A DNA stretch of 64,000 nucleotides from Acidobacteriota bacterium (GTDB taxonomy: Bacteria; Acidobacteriota; Terriglobia; Acidiferrales; UBA7541). This document shows positions 9,697 through 21,681 of the stretch, piece after piece (the stretch's first letter is position 1; every line of letters begins with the position of its first letter). Where the stretch lies: positions 1 through 64,000 of the forward strand of contig JABCZR010000015.1 of NCBI GenBank assembly GCA_013289585.1. Reading direction: 5' to 3'. Position numbers and translations under genes: made by a program. The notes beneath the pieces are model-generated. The model did not search any database. It saw only the letters and a list, made by a program, of their open reading frames with translations, and was not told the origin of the DNA.

Positions 9697-9957
9697 TTAC
9701 TTGCGCAGGCTAAGACGTTCAACAATCTCGCGGTACCGATCCGGGTCGCGACGGTTGAGATAGTCCAGCAAACGGCGGCGCTTGTTGACCATCAAGATCA
9801 AACCGCGCCGGGAAGCATGGTCTTTCACGTGGGACTTGAGGTGCGTGTTCAGATAGCTGATCCGTTCGCTCAAAAGAGCGATTTGAACTTCCGGTGATCC
9901 AGTGTCTTTTACATCTCTGCGGAATTGTTCGATCAACACTGATTTCGGTGCGCTCAA
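9697..9957 (-). CDS. rpsO: 30S ribosomal protein S15
   Basis: [54 protein letters not shown]; upstream of pnp as usual. Confidence 0.97.
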   Translation of the reverse strand: MSAPKSVLIEQFRRDVKDTGSPEVQIALLSERISYLNTHLKSHVKDHASRRGLILMVNKRRRLLDYLNRRDPDRYREIVERLSLRK

Positions 9958-10115
9958 GTGCCCCTCTCCGTCATCCCCTGAATTTTTCCTCTTCTCTTCG
10001 ACTCATTCAGGCTAACACAACCGAGACAAAAGTGTAAAGAGACGTAAATGCGGGGCGGCGCGCTGGTCGTGGCGCGCATTCGCATGGAACCCAGAGAGTT
10101 GCGGCAATTCCGCGA

Positions 10116-10493
10116 CTAGCTCTTCGCGAGCCCTTGGATTTGCCTGGCCAACTTCTGAATTTGCTGCGCCTTTTTCACCACGGAGAGGGATAGAGTGGCG
10201 TTCGAATCCATCTTGTCAACCTGTTCCTTGAGCTCCGAGACCATTTCAGAAAGCGAAGCCACCTGTTTTTTGAGTTCGAGCCGGTTCGCTTGCTGGAGGG
10301 CCTTGGGATCCAGGTGGGAGGGCTCGTCCAAGTCCGGGGGAGCATTGGGGTCGCGCCCGTTGGGGTAAACTCTCGCCCTCGGGGCGGTTGCATTCTGCGC
10401 AAGAAGGCTGGAGAGAGCAGGTGGCGCGACGAAGACGCCCACGATGGCGACAAAGGTCTTGAGCAAGCAACGTCTGGATTCGGTCATGGGCAC
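10116..10493 (-). CDS. Hypothetical secreted coiled-coil protein
   Basis: N-terminal signal-like segment and heptad-rich C-terminus. Confidence 0.5.
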   Translation of the reverse strand: MPMTESRRCLLKTFVAIVGVFVAPPALSSLLAQNATAPRARVYPNGRDPNAPPDLDEPSHLDPKALQQANRLELKKQVASLSEMVSELKEQVDKMDSNATLSLSVVKKAQQIQKLARQIQGLAKS

Positions 10494-10702
10494 CTCCGGA
10501 AATGCGCCTTGGACAGGGGGGATCCGCGCTTGTTACAGGCTAGGATTAGCCGTTTTCTCCGTGTTGCGCAAGTTCCGAGATGGCGGCGGAAGGAAACGAG
10601 TGGCCGTCCCAGACGTCTGATGAGAGGAAGGGTTTGGGTGTTGCACTCGGCGGGGAAATTAGATTGAATGTTTGGGCGTACCTTTAAAAGGAGGAAAGAA
10701 GA

Positions 10703-11245
10703 ATGAGGAGATTATTCGCGGTTCTGGCAATGGCATGTATAACGCTGGGGTTGATGGCGGTTTTGGGGTCGGCGCAGATGGACAAAGGAGCGAAGCCGAG
10801 TCCGGCGGAGAAAGCCTCGTGCGCGCTGGCCGATGGCAAGAGCATTTCGGTGGATTACTCGAGCCCGCGGGCGAAAGGGCGCAAGATTTACGGCGGGCTG
10901 GTACCTTACGGCGAGGTCTGGCGGGCCGGAGCCAATGAAGCGACCACGTTTGTGACCACCACGGATCTGATGGTTGGGGGCAAGCATGTGCCCGCTGGCA
11001 GTTATACGATTTTTGCGATTCCAAACAAGGATAAGTGGACCTTGGTCATCAGCAAGAAGACTGGCGAATGGGGTATTCCGTACCCGGGTGCGGACCAGGA
11101 CCTGGTGCGAGTCGATATGAAGGCTTCGACGCTGCCGTCGGCGGTGGAAAATTTCACCATCGCGTTCGATAAGTCGTCGGGAGGCTGCGCGCTTCGGATG
11201 GATTGGGAGACGACGCGGGCAACGGTGGATATCTCGAAGATGTAG
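10703..11245 (+). CDS. DUF2911-like secreted protein
   Basis: Signal peptide; SVDYSSPRAKGRKIYGGLVPYGEVWRAGANEATTFVTTTDLMVGGKHVPAGSYTIFAIP is characteristic. Confidence 0.85.
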   Translation: MRRLFAVLAMACITLGLMAVLGSAQMDKGAKPSPAEKASCALADGKSISVDYSSPRAKGRKIYGGLVPYGEVWRAGANEATTFVTTTDLMVGGKHVPAGSYTIFAIPNKDKWTLVISKKTGEWGIPYPGADQDLVRVDMKASTLPSAVENFTIAFDKSSGGCALRMDWETTRATVDISKM

Positions 11246-11276
11246 AACCGAGAAACCCAACGGAGAAACACGGAAG

Positions 11277-11308
11277 GGCGCCGGTTGAAAAATCGGCGCT
11301 CTTTTTTT
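11277..11308 (+). terminator. Rho-independent terminator
   Basis: gggcgccg-N10-cggcgctc followed by T8, downstream of the DUF2911 gene. Confidence 0.75.
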
Positions 11309-11338
11309 TACAAAGCGCCGTGGCCCATTCTTGTGCGA

Positions 11339-12307
11339 TCAGGCTTCCTTTTTTAGGAGAGAGGTTCCGCGATCGACGAGCATGACAGCTCCGATGACCA
11401 TGGCGGTGGAAAGAATGACGCTGAGAGTGACGGCTTCGCGGGCGAAGAGCCAGCCGAGAAATACGGCAACGATGGGATTTACGTACGTGTGAGTGGCGAC
11501 GAGTGTCGGCGAGTAATGCTCGAGGAGCCAGTTATAGGCGGTAAAGGCGACGACCGAGCCGAAGAGGATGAGGTAAGCGAGCGAGAGCCACGAGCGCCGC
11601 GAAACGGAGGTAAGAGAGAATCCACGATATTCGCCTGCAATGGTGCCCACCAGAAGCAATTGAATAGAGCCAGCCAGCAGGGAGAGCGTTGTTAAGAGCA
11701 AGGGATGGCCGGAGAGATGCGACCGGCGGGAATAGACGATCCCAACGGACCAAGAAAGCGCGCCAAAGAGAATCGCGAGCGAGCCGACGAACACTCCCGG
11801 TCCAGCAGTGAGAGCGCTTCTGCCCATGAGGAGGCCGACACCAGCGAAACCCAGAACGATTCCGGCGAGGAGCGTTGCGTTGGATCGCCACTTTTTTGCG
11901 GCGGCGGCAAAAAGCAGGAAGACCAGGATGGGTTCGCAAGCGATGAGAAGAGAAGCAAGACCGGAGGGTACTTTCAGTTCCGCCCAGTGCAAGGAACCGT
12001 GGCCACCGAGGAAAAAGAAAGCGCCGATGAGAATGCTGGCGCGGACTTGCGCCCAGGTGGGGCGAAGCCGTTTAGCAAGGCACCAGAATAAGAGGATGAT
12101 GCCCGCGGTCAGATGGCGGAGCCCGGCGGTATAAAGCGGAGGAATGGTTTCCACGGCATAACGGATTGCGAGATAGGTGGAACCCCAGATCAAGTAGATG
12201 GAGATGAAGGAGAGGACGACAGTAACGCGATGTGTGCGTGCGGTTGAGGCAGAGGGTATTTGAGGCGTGGCCTCTTCGAGGAAAACGGGTGCTTGGTTGA
12301 CGGTCAT
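11339..12307 (-). CDS. EamA-family (DMT superfamily) transporter
   Basis: About ten TM segments; YLIWGSTYLAIRYAVETIPPL and second EamA repeat. Confidence 0.9.
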   Translation of the reverse strand: MTVNQAPVFLEEATPQIPSASTARTHRVTVVLSFISIYLIWGSTYLAIRYAVETIPPLYTAGLRHLTAGIILLFWCLAKRLRPTWAQVRASILIGAFFFLGGHGSLHWAELKVPSGLASLLIACEPILVFLLFAAAAKKWRSNATLLAGIVLGFAGVGLLMGRSALTAGPGVFVGSLAILFGALSWSVGIVYSRRSHLSGHPLLLTTLSLLAGSIQLLLVGTIAGEYRGFSLTSVSRRSWLSLAYLILFGSVVAFTAYNWLLEHYSPTLVATHTYVNPIVAVFLGWLFAREAVTLSVILSTAMVIGAVMLVDRGTSLLKKEA

Positions 12308-12441
12308 GCTGGGTTCTTGGGAGAGGGTAACGCGCGCGCGAGAAGCAGGCTAGCGCCAAAATGGATTTTGGCGTGTGGGCATTTGGGAAGAAGAGGACAG
12401 ACAGGAATGGCTGTAAGAGGTTTGGCTCTTTATGGTGCAGC

Positions 12442-12463
12442 GGACAGACAGGAATGTCTGTCC
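12442..12463. repeat. Palindromic intergenic repeat GGACAGACAGGAATGTCTGTCC (partial second copy near 12393)
   Basis: Near-perfect palindrome; related copies at 59713-59784. Confidence 0.7.
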
Positions 12464-12468
12464 TACGG

Positions 12469-13080
12469 TTAGCTTTTTCGGGTGCGGATTAAGGCCAGGA
12501 ATTCGTCGCGGGTCTGCTTGTTGTGACGGAAACCGCCGAGCATGGCGCTGGTGACGGCCTGGCCGTGCTGTTTTTCTACGCCGCGCATCTGCATGCAGAG
12601 ATGGCGAGCTTCGATGATTACGCCGACGCCTTCGGGGCTGATTTTTTCCTGGATGGCTTCCGCAATCTGGCTGGTCATGCGCTCCTGAATTTGGAGGCGG
12701 CGCGCGAACATGTTCACCAGGCGGGCGATTTTGCTGAGGCCGAGCACGCGCTTGTTGGGGAGGTAAGCGACGTGGGCCTTGCCGAAAAAGGGGAGCAGGT
12801 GATGTTCGCAAAGGCTGAAGAACTCGATGTCCTTAACGATGACCATCTCGTCGTAGGCGACGCTGAAAGTTGCGCCGTTGAGCAGGACGTCCATGTTCTG
12901 GTGATAGCCGCTGGTCAGAAATTTGAAGGCTTTTTCGAAGCGCTCGGGAGTCTTGCGGAGACCTTCGCGATTGGGATCTTCGCCGATTAACTTGATGATT
13001 TCGCGGACGTGGCAAGCAATTCTGCGCGCATCGAGCTCTTTGTTCTCATTCAGCAGGAGTTCTTCCGTTGGTTTAGTCAA
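12469..13080 (-). CDS. folE: GTP cyclohydrolase I
   Basis: [35 protein letters not shown] and [14 protein letters not shown]. Confidence 0.95.
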   Translation of the reverse strand: MTKPTEELLLNENKELDARRIACHVREIIKLIGEDPNREGLRKTPERFEKAFKFLTSGYHQNMDVLLNGATFSVAYDEMVIVKDIEFFSLCEHHLLPFFGKAHVAYLPNKRVLGLSKIARLVNMFARRLQIQERMTSQIAEAIQEKISPEGVGVIIEARHLCMQMRGVEKQHGQAVTSAMLGGFRHNKQTRDEFLALIRTRKS

Positions 13081-13517
13081 GGCCGATTCCCTTCTGGATT
13101 TTCCCCGGCATATTCGAAACTGTTTTTCCCGGTTTCTTCAACACGGACGCGTTCGAGCGTGGCCAGGGGAAATTTTTTCAGGCGCTGGAAAATCTCAATG
13201 CAGACATTTTCCGTCGTGGGCACTTTATCGCGAAACGCCGGAACATCCTCGTTGAGCGACTTGTGATCGAAGTCTTCGAGGACATGATGCTGGACGAAGG
13301 CGTCGAGATCGGCAAGATTGGCGATCATGCCGGTGGCCGGGTCGACTTTGCCCGACACGCTGACTTCCACGACGTAATTATGGCCATGGCCGTAGGGATT
13401 GTTGCACTTGCCGAAGACGCGGTAATTCTCCTCTTCCGTTAGATGCGCGGTGTGCAAGCGATGTGACGCCGAAAAACGGTAGCGGCGGCCAAGCTCGAGT
13501 TTGAGTGGAGCGTTCAT
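13077..13517 (-). CDS. 6-pyruvoyl-tetrahydropterin synthase / 6-carboxytetrahydropterin synthase family protein (copy 1)
   Basis: FSASHRLH...[21 protein letters not shown]...DHKSLNED...TTEN...VRVEET. Confidence 0.9.
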   Translation of the reverse strand: MNAPLKLELGRRYRFSASHRLHTAHLTEEENYRVFGKCNNPYGHGHNYVVEVSVSGKVDPATGMIANLADLDAFVQHHVLEDFDHKSLNEDVPAFRDKVPTTENVCIEIFQRLKKFPLATLERVRVEETGKNSFEYAGENPEGNRP

Positions 13518-13945
13518 GACTTCCCTGCTGCGACGGCGCCGTTGCGGTAGCAGTCGGCGAAGAGGTCCGGCGATTCGTAGAGACGCACGCGGTGCAATTT
13601 ACCGTGGGTGATTTTTGGATCGAGCAGCTGCCAGATGACCCTGGCGATATTTTCGCAGGTGGGGATCTGCCTGGAAAGTTCGGGGACTTCATAGTTCAAG
13701 TGGCGATGGTCCATGCGCTGCATCACTTCGCGCTCGAGAATCTCTTTCAGCTCTTTCAGGTCCAGCACCATACCGGTTACCGGGTCAGGTTCTCCCGCTA
13801 CGGAAACTTCCAGAGTGTAGTTATGACCATGGCCGTGGGGATTGTTGCACTTCCCAAAGATGCGACGGTTCTCCTCGGCCGAAAAACTCGGGTTGTGATA
13901 GAGATGCGAAGCGGAGAACTCGATTTTTCGTGTGATCAGGACCAT
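13514..13945 (-). CDS. 6-pyruvoyl-tetrahydropterin synthase / 6-carboxytetrahydropterin synthase family protein (copy 2)
   Basis: FSASHLYH...GKCNNPHGHGHNYTLEVSVAG...DHRHLNYEVP...PTCEN...VRLYES; overlaps copy 1 by 4 nt. Confidence 0.9.
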   Translation of the reverse strand: MVLITRKIEFSASHLYHNPSFSAEENRRIFGKCNNPHGHGHNYTLEVSVAGEPDPVTGMVLDLKELKEILEREVMQRMDHRHLNYEVPELSRQIPTCENIARVIWQLLDPKITHGKLHRVRLYESPDLFADCYRNGAVAAGKS

Positions 13946-15033
13946 GGCGTCTTGTCTGCGTTAAGTCTCCCGGAATCCAGCTTTTTCAGCGTGCCCGAGG
14001 CTTGCACCGTATATTCACGGCCCTTCCATTCTACCTTGCCTCTGACGTGATGCCGGTAAGAGGCCCAAAGCACACCCGCATAAAGCACTACAGCAGGCAC
14101 GTAATACTGGATGAAGGAAAACGGAAACAGGTTACGAGTCAGCTCAGAGCCATAATTGATCTGGCGGAAAATGAGAAGCATGACTCCCGCAAACATCAGA
14201 ATGGGATATCTGACTCCCAAGAGGATGACGAGAAGGGGAATCCACGGGAATGTGGATTCGAATTCGCGGAAGGTGGCGACCGGTGTGCCACCCATAAGCG
14301 GATATAGGTTTTTTGTCCAGCCTTCCCACATGGAAGCCAAAGAGCGGTACATGCGTACGCGGACGATGTCTTTTCCAGAGCTAAACGCCAGGCGGCAGCC
14401 GGCCGATTTGACGCGGCGCGCGAGGGCGACGTCTTCGAGGACTTCCGCGGCGACGCTCGCGTGCCCTCCGATAGCGTCATAGGTGTCGCGGCGAATCAAC
14501 AGGAATTGGCCGTTGGCCGCGGCATCGGGAGAGGCAGGGTCATTCACGGCCGCGTAGGTGAATTTTCTGGCCAGGCGGCAGTAAATGAAAGGGATTAGAG
14601 ATTTCTCGTACCACTTTTCGGTGATTTGTTCCGGCGAAAAGGAGACTAGAGCGGCGCTGGTTTCCTGGGCGATCTGCAAAGCTTTGGCGGCGGCGCCGGG
14701 CAGGTGCTCCGCGTCGGCATCGGTGAAGAGCAGCCAGGGTTGCGAAGCTTCGCGCGCGCCGAGTGCAACCGCATTGTTTTTGCCAACCCAGCCTGGCGGA
14801 ACGCCATTGGTCTCCAACAGACGGAGATTGGGAAGGACGCGCTTAAGTCCGCGAACGATTTCCGCGGTTTTATCGGTGGACTGGTCATTGACAACGAGGA
14901 TCTCGGCGATCTCCGGCTGGCGGGCTAGCGATTCGATACAAGCAGCGATAGACAGCTCTTCGTTTCGCGCGGGGACAATGGCGCTGATGCTGGCAGGAGA
15001 TGTGGCAGCGGCGATGGAGGATTCGGTGGACAT
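13936..15033 (-). CDS. Glycosyltransferase family 2 membrane protein
   Basis: ISAIVPARNEE...ILVVNDQSTDKTAEIV...LLFTDADAEH; C-terminal TM segments. Confidence 0.87.
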   Translation of the reverse strand: MSTESSIAAATSPASISAIVPARNEELSIAACIESLARQPEIAEILVVNDQSTDKTAEIVRGLKRVLPNLRLLETNGVPPGWVGKNNAVALGAREASQPWLLFTDADAEHLPGAAAKALQIAQETSAALVSFSPEQITEKWYEKSLIPFIYCRLARKFTYAAVNDPASPDAAANGQFLLIRRDTYDAIGGHASVAAEVLEDVALARRVKSAGCRLAFSSGKDIVRVRMYRSLASMWEGWTKNLYPLMGGTPVATFREFESTFPWIPLLVILLGVRYPILMFAGVMLLIFRQINYGSELTRNLFPFSFIQYYVPAVVLYAGVLWASYRHHVRGKVEWKGREYTVQASGTLKKLDSGRLNADKTPWS

Positions 15034-15095
15034 GTTTTGCGGAAAGTGAGGGGCTGGTTTCCGTATCCAGAGCGGATACGCTAGTATAGCATTTC

Positions 15096-15638
15096 ATGGG
15101 AATTGTCCGAAAAATTGGGGTGTGGGTCGTGGTTCTGGCCGCGCTGGGCGTGTTGCTGCTGTTCGCGATGCCAAGCTACCGCCAAGGTGAGGCTTCGATT
15201 GCCGGGAAGAACGCGTGGGACTTCCCGCTGGAAGTCTCCGGCAAGCCGGGACATCTTTCCGATTACAAAGGCAGAGTTGTGGTGCTGAATTTCTGGGCCA
15301 CGTGGTGCCCGCCATGCGTCGAGGAGACTCCCGCGCTCAACCATTTGCAGAAATACATTGCCTCGCGGAACGGAGTTGTTCTGGGCGTCGCCGCCGACGA
15401 AGATTCGGCGGCTTACGAAAAATTCCTGCGCGACCAAGGCGTAGTCTTCCCCACATACCGCGATCCAGGTACCAAAGATAATCATTCTCCTATTGCGCAA
15501 ACCTATGGCACGTCGATGTACCCGGAAACCTATGTCATTGATCGCCAGGGCAAGATCGCGCGAAAAGTGATCGGTTTCCAGCAGTGGGATTCTCCGGAAA
15601 TGCTTGCGTACTTTGACGCAGTCCTCGGACAACCCTGA
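15096..15638 (+). CDS. TlpA-like thioredoxin-fold (AhpC/TSA-Redoxin) protein
   Basis: N-terminal TM; VVLNFWATWCPPCVEETPALN redox motif WCPPC. Confidence 0.9.
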   Translation: MGIVRKIGVWVVVLAALGVLLLFAMPSYRQGEASIAGKNAWDFPLEVSGKPGHLSDYKGRVVVLNFWATWCPPCVEETPALNHLQKYIASRNGVVLGVAADEDSAAYEKFLRDQGVVFPTYRDPGTKDNHSPIAQTYGTSMYPETYVIDRQGKIARKVIGFQQWDSPEMLAYFDAVLGQP

Positions 15639-15795
15639 CAGGTTCAGGGCGTCCGAGAAGTACCACGATAAATCATTCCCGTCCTTCGCCACTCCCCGCA
15701 CGGTTCCCGATCCTATTGCGAACAGCACGCGCGCAACAGGTTTGACGGAATTCCGGGGAGCGGCCTATGATGCCGTTCACAGGTGCCTTCTCAAT

Positions 15796-18378
15796 ATGGT
15801 TGGCAAGACATTCGCGCACTATCTCATTTTGGAGAAGGCCGGGGCCGGCGGCATGGGGGTAGTTTTCCGGGCCCATGACGAGAAACTCAACCGCGACGTC
15901 GCCCTGAAATTGCCCACCGTAGGCTCCCTCACGAATGAAGAAGCACGTTCGCGGCTGGTTCGCGAGGCGCGCGCGGCCTCCGCTCTCAACCATCCGAACA
16001 TCTGCACGATTTATGAGGTTGGTGAAGTCGACGGCCAGCCGTATATCGCGATGGAATACGTTCCAGGCGAAACGCTGAGCCGGCGTATTCCTGAGGAAGG
16101 ACTGACGACGGAGTCGGTGCTGGATTTCGGGGCGCAGATTGCCGACGCGCTGGATCACGCCCACACACAGGGAATTCTCCACCGCGACTTGAAGTCGCCG
16201 AACATCCGCGTGACCCCTGCAGGCCAACTGAAAGTCCTGGACTTCGGACTGGCCATGAGCATTAAAGATTCCACGTTCGAAGGCGTTACGCGCACGACGA
16301 ATCTGGAGACGGGCCAAATCGCCGGCACGCTGGCGTATATGGCTCCAGAGCTCCTGAGCGGCAAACCTTCGGACGTGCGAACGGACATCTGGTCATTGGG
16401 AGTCGTGCTGTATGAATTGGCTGCCGGCACGCTTCCCTTTCATGGAGGTACAAGCTTTGAATTGAGCACAGCCATCATGCGGGAGCCGCCTGCGGCGTTA
16501 CCAATCCACGTGGCACCGGGATTGCGCGCGGTGATCATGCGATGCCTGGCGAAGGAGCCGGAGAAGCGCTACCAGCGGGCGAGTGAAGTGAGCGCGGCGA
16601 TGGAAGCGTTGCAGTCGGATACCGGGGTCACGCAACGCGTGGAACTTCCGGCCACGAGGAAACCAGTGACCTCGTATCTGCTGGCGGCAGTGAGTGTGCT
16701 CGCGGTGGCCGCGGTGGTCCTGCTCATTTATAGCCGCGCCAACAAATCGACAAGCGGGCCGATGATTGGCGGGAAACTGCGACTGTTCCTTTCCTCGGAA
16801 GGCGATCTGAGTGGCCCGGCACTTTCGCCGGACGGCAAAATGGTGGCCTACATTCAGGATAGCGGGGGCCGAGACGATCTCTACGTGAGCCGGGTAGCGG
16901 GCGGCGAGCACGTGCGGCTTACCAACGATAATTCCCAAAAAGAAGATCCGCAATTTTCTCCGGATGGGGAGAAGATTGTTTTCGTACGGCGAGCCGGCAA
17001 TGCGCCACAAGCGGAACTCTGCCTGGTGCCGGCACTGGGAGGCGACGTTGTGCCACTCGTTTCCGGGGCAACGTTTCCTGCGTGGTCGCTTGACGGCAGC
17101 CGGCTGGCATTCATTCTGCAAAAACAAGGTGAGGCGGAAGCGGTGGCAACGTCCGCGGCTGATGGCTCGGACTTGCATGTGGTATTGAAGAGCGATGACG
17201 TGTTCCCTTTCTTTGGGAGTTTATCGTGGTCGCCGGATGGCAGGCTCCTGGCCGTTTCGCGGAGCCGAGGGGGTATGAATCGTGAAATCTGGACGGTGCC
17301 GTCGACGGGAGGCACGGCAACGCGGCTGACGAAAGATGGGCAAGGGATTGTCAGCGATATGCCGGTCTTTACGCCTGATGGATTGGGAGTGGTGCATCGT
17401 TCGAACCGCGGGGGCGCTTCGAATCTGTGGTGGCAACCGTTAGAGGATAAAGCTCCCATGCAATTGACGACCGGTCCCGGCCCGGACACTTCCCCGAGCG
17501 TGGCGCGCAACGGAACAATCGCGTTTCTGAACTCTCGATCGCGGAACGCGCTTATCGTGTCGTCCTTGGCAGATGGCACCATGCGAACGCTCTTGACCGA
17601 TGCTTCGCGGCTGTGGGCGCCGGCGTTTTCACCGGACGGGAAGGAGATCGCCTATTCGCGCGATCAACCGGACGGCTCCTGGCATATCTGGATTCTGCCG
17701 ACGAGCGGAGGCGCGGCGCGGCAGGTGACGTCCGGTAAGCTGCCCGAAGTTTACCCGCGTTTCACACCGGACGGCGCCGCGATGTATTTCAACACCTGGG
17801 CAACGGAACCGCTGAGTATTTGGAGCGTGCCGAGCAAAGGCGGGCCGGCAAAACCAGCGACAGCGCCGAATGTTGGCAGCGATGCCTACGGCGATGTTTC
17901 TCCCGACGGCCGATGGGTTGTGTTTACTCGAACGGAGAATAAAATCACGCATCTCTACATCGCCGCGACGGATGGGAGCGGAGAGCCTCGGCAAGTGCTG
18001 GAAGCGCCTGGAACGGTGCCACGGTGGTCGCCCGATGGAAAGTGGATCAGCTTCAGCCCCAATCGCGGATTTTCCAGCGGGGTTTGGATTGTGCATCCCG
18101 ACGGAGGCGGTCTGCGGCGCTTGACGGAAAACGGCGGGTGGGCGGTGTGGTGGCCGGACGGAGGGCGGATTGGATTTCAGATTGTCGGCCCCGACGGAAA
18201 TGAGCAGATTCAGGTGTTGGAATTGAAAACCGGCGCGACACGGACGCTGCCGAATTTCCATTTTCTCGGGACGAATTATCCGTTCGACATTTCGCGCGAT
18301 GGGAAATGGCTGGTGACCACGAACGGGCAACATATTTCAGACGAGATCTGGCTGCTGGAGCCAGTGGAAAAGAAATAG
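15796..18378 (+). CDS. Serine/threonine protein kinase with C-terminal TolB/WD40-like beta-propeller
   Basis: YLILEKAGAGGMGVVFRAHD, ILHRDLKSPNIRVT, DFGLA, GTLAYMAPELL; TM; repeated SPDGK blades. Start chosen at MVGKTF. Confidence 0.93.
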   Translation: MVGKTFAHYLILEKAGAGGMGVVFRAHDEKLNRDVALKLPTVGSLTNEEARSRLVREARAASALNHPNICTIYEVGEVDGQPYIAMEYVPGETLSRRIPEEGLTTESVLDFGAQIADALDHAHTQGILHRDLKSPNIRVTPAGQLKVLDFGLAMSIKDSTFEGVTRTTNLETGQIAGTLAYMAPELLSGKPSDVRTDIWSLGVVLYELAAGTLPFHGGTSFELSTAIMREPPAALPIHVAPGLRAVIMRCLAKEPEKRYQRASEVSAAMEALQSDTGVTQRVELPATRKPVTSYLLAAVSVLAVAAVVLLIYSRANKSTSGPMIGGKLRLFLSSEGDLSGPALSPDGKMVAYIQDSGGRDDLYVSRVAGGEHVRLTNDNSQKEDPQFSPDGEKIVFVRRAGNAPQAELCLVPALGGDVVPLVSGATFPAWSLDGSRLAFILQKQGEAEAVATSAADGSDLHVVLKSDDVFPFFGSLSWSPDGRLLAVSRSRGGMNREIWTVPSTGGTATRLTKDGQGIVSDMPVFTPDGLGVVHRSNRGGASNLWWQPLEDKAPMQLTTGPGPDTSPSVARNGTIAFLNSRSRNALIVSSLADGTMRTLLTDASRLWAPAFSPDGKEIAYSRDQPDGSWHIWILPTSGGAARQVTSGKLPEVYPRFTPDGAAMYFNTWATEPLSIWSVPSKGGPAKPATAPNVGSDAYGDVSPDGRWVVFTRTENKITHLYIAATDGSGEPRQVLEAPGTVPRWSPDGKWISFSPNRGFSSGVWIVHPDGGGLRRLTENGGWAVWWPDGGRIGFQIVGPDGNEQIQVLELKTGATRTLPNFHFLGTNYPFDISRDGKWLVTTNGQHISDEIWLLEPVEKK

Positions 18379-18399
18379 CTCTCTGCAACCGGAGATCGT

Positions 18400-20829
<2,430 letters not shown>

Positions 20830-20902
20830 GACACCATATTAGATGAACTGAGGTTACATCCGGCTATGTCTCGGATTTTGCAGCGGCTGCTATAATATCG
20901 CC

Positions 20903-21133
20903 ATGACCTTAGTCGAAATGACCTACGAATTGCAGTCTCCCCTGACGGAAGACCAGTTGCGTTATCTGGGCGAATTCGCAAACACCTATGGCCTGCGGCG
21001 ATTTCGGGTCGATGAAGCGAAGAACCAGCTGACATTCGAATATGACGCGTCGCGTTTGCGCGAGACGCAAGTGGAGCATGTGCTGGCGCAGGCGCGTATC
21101 GCTGTGACGCGCAAAATCAATCAGGCAGTTTGA
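20903..21133 (+). CDS. Small protein resembling an HMA fold without CxxC
   Basis: 76 aa, divergent from copA; GLRRFRVDEAKNQLTFEYDASRLRETQVEHVLAQARI resembles HMA spacing. Confidence 0.55.
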   Translation: MTLVEMTYELQSPLTEDQLRYLGEFANTYGLRRFRVDEAKNQLTFEYDASRLRETQVEHVLAQARIAVTRKINQAV

Positions 21134-21162
21134 GTGATTAGGTCAGGCTTGAAGAGATAGGG

Positions 21163-21204
21163 ACGATAAAAAGAGCGGGGCTCCCGCTTGGGACCGGGAG
21201 CCCC
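21163..21204 (-). terminator. Strong intrinsic terminator (minus strand)
   Basis: ggggctcccg-N8-cgggagcccc perfect 10-bp stem, then gctcttttta on the minus strand. Confidence 0.8.
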
Positions 21205-21208
21205 TGAA

Positions 21209-21366
21209 GGCGCGTTCCGTTGCTGGCGTCGTTTTCACACCAGCGCGTGGGGTCATCCATCCTAGCTTCCCTCTCAGAGGCAGGTGGGAACGATCTACAG
21301 AAAGTAGCAAGCAAGCCCCTTCCCGCTCGCTTGCAGCTTTCCGCATCTCGTCATATGAAACGCGCC
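21209..21366 (-). ncRNA. Candidate structured small RNA (6S-like architecture possible)
   Basis: Closing stem GGCGCGTT/AACGCGCC at the two ends, internal hairpins (GCTGGTG...CGCCAGC; GCAAGC...GCTTGC; TTCCC...GGGAA), terminator immediately 3', no convincing ORF. Confidence 0.5.
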
Positions 21367-21681
21367 TACCGTACCCCTTATTGCACGGGTTGCGCCAATG
21401 CGCTCTTGGTGGGAAGCGCGCGTAAGTGACGTTTTATGTTGAATATCGCTTCCTTGGCGGAGTTGTCGCTTGCACCAAATCCGTCCACTCGGTCCGAATT
21501 GGAACGAATCGCGAGTGACGAGGATGAGTGACCAGGCGCCAGCTTGCTGGGAAACTCATCCGAATTAGTTCCAGGACCCGGGTAACAGGAGTCACGGCTC
21601 TGGGGCGCTATCGGTTTTTTTTGGGATTCTCCTCAGAATGGCGTCATGAGACGGGTCCTGTTCACTGCCGCTGCTCGCCGA

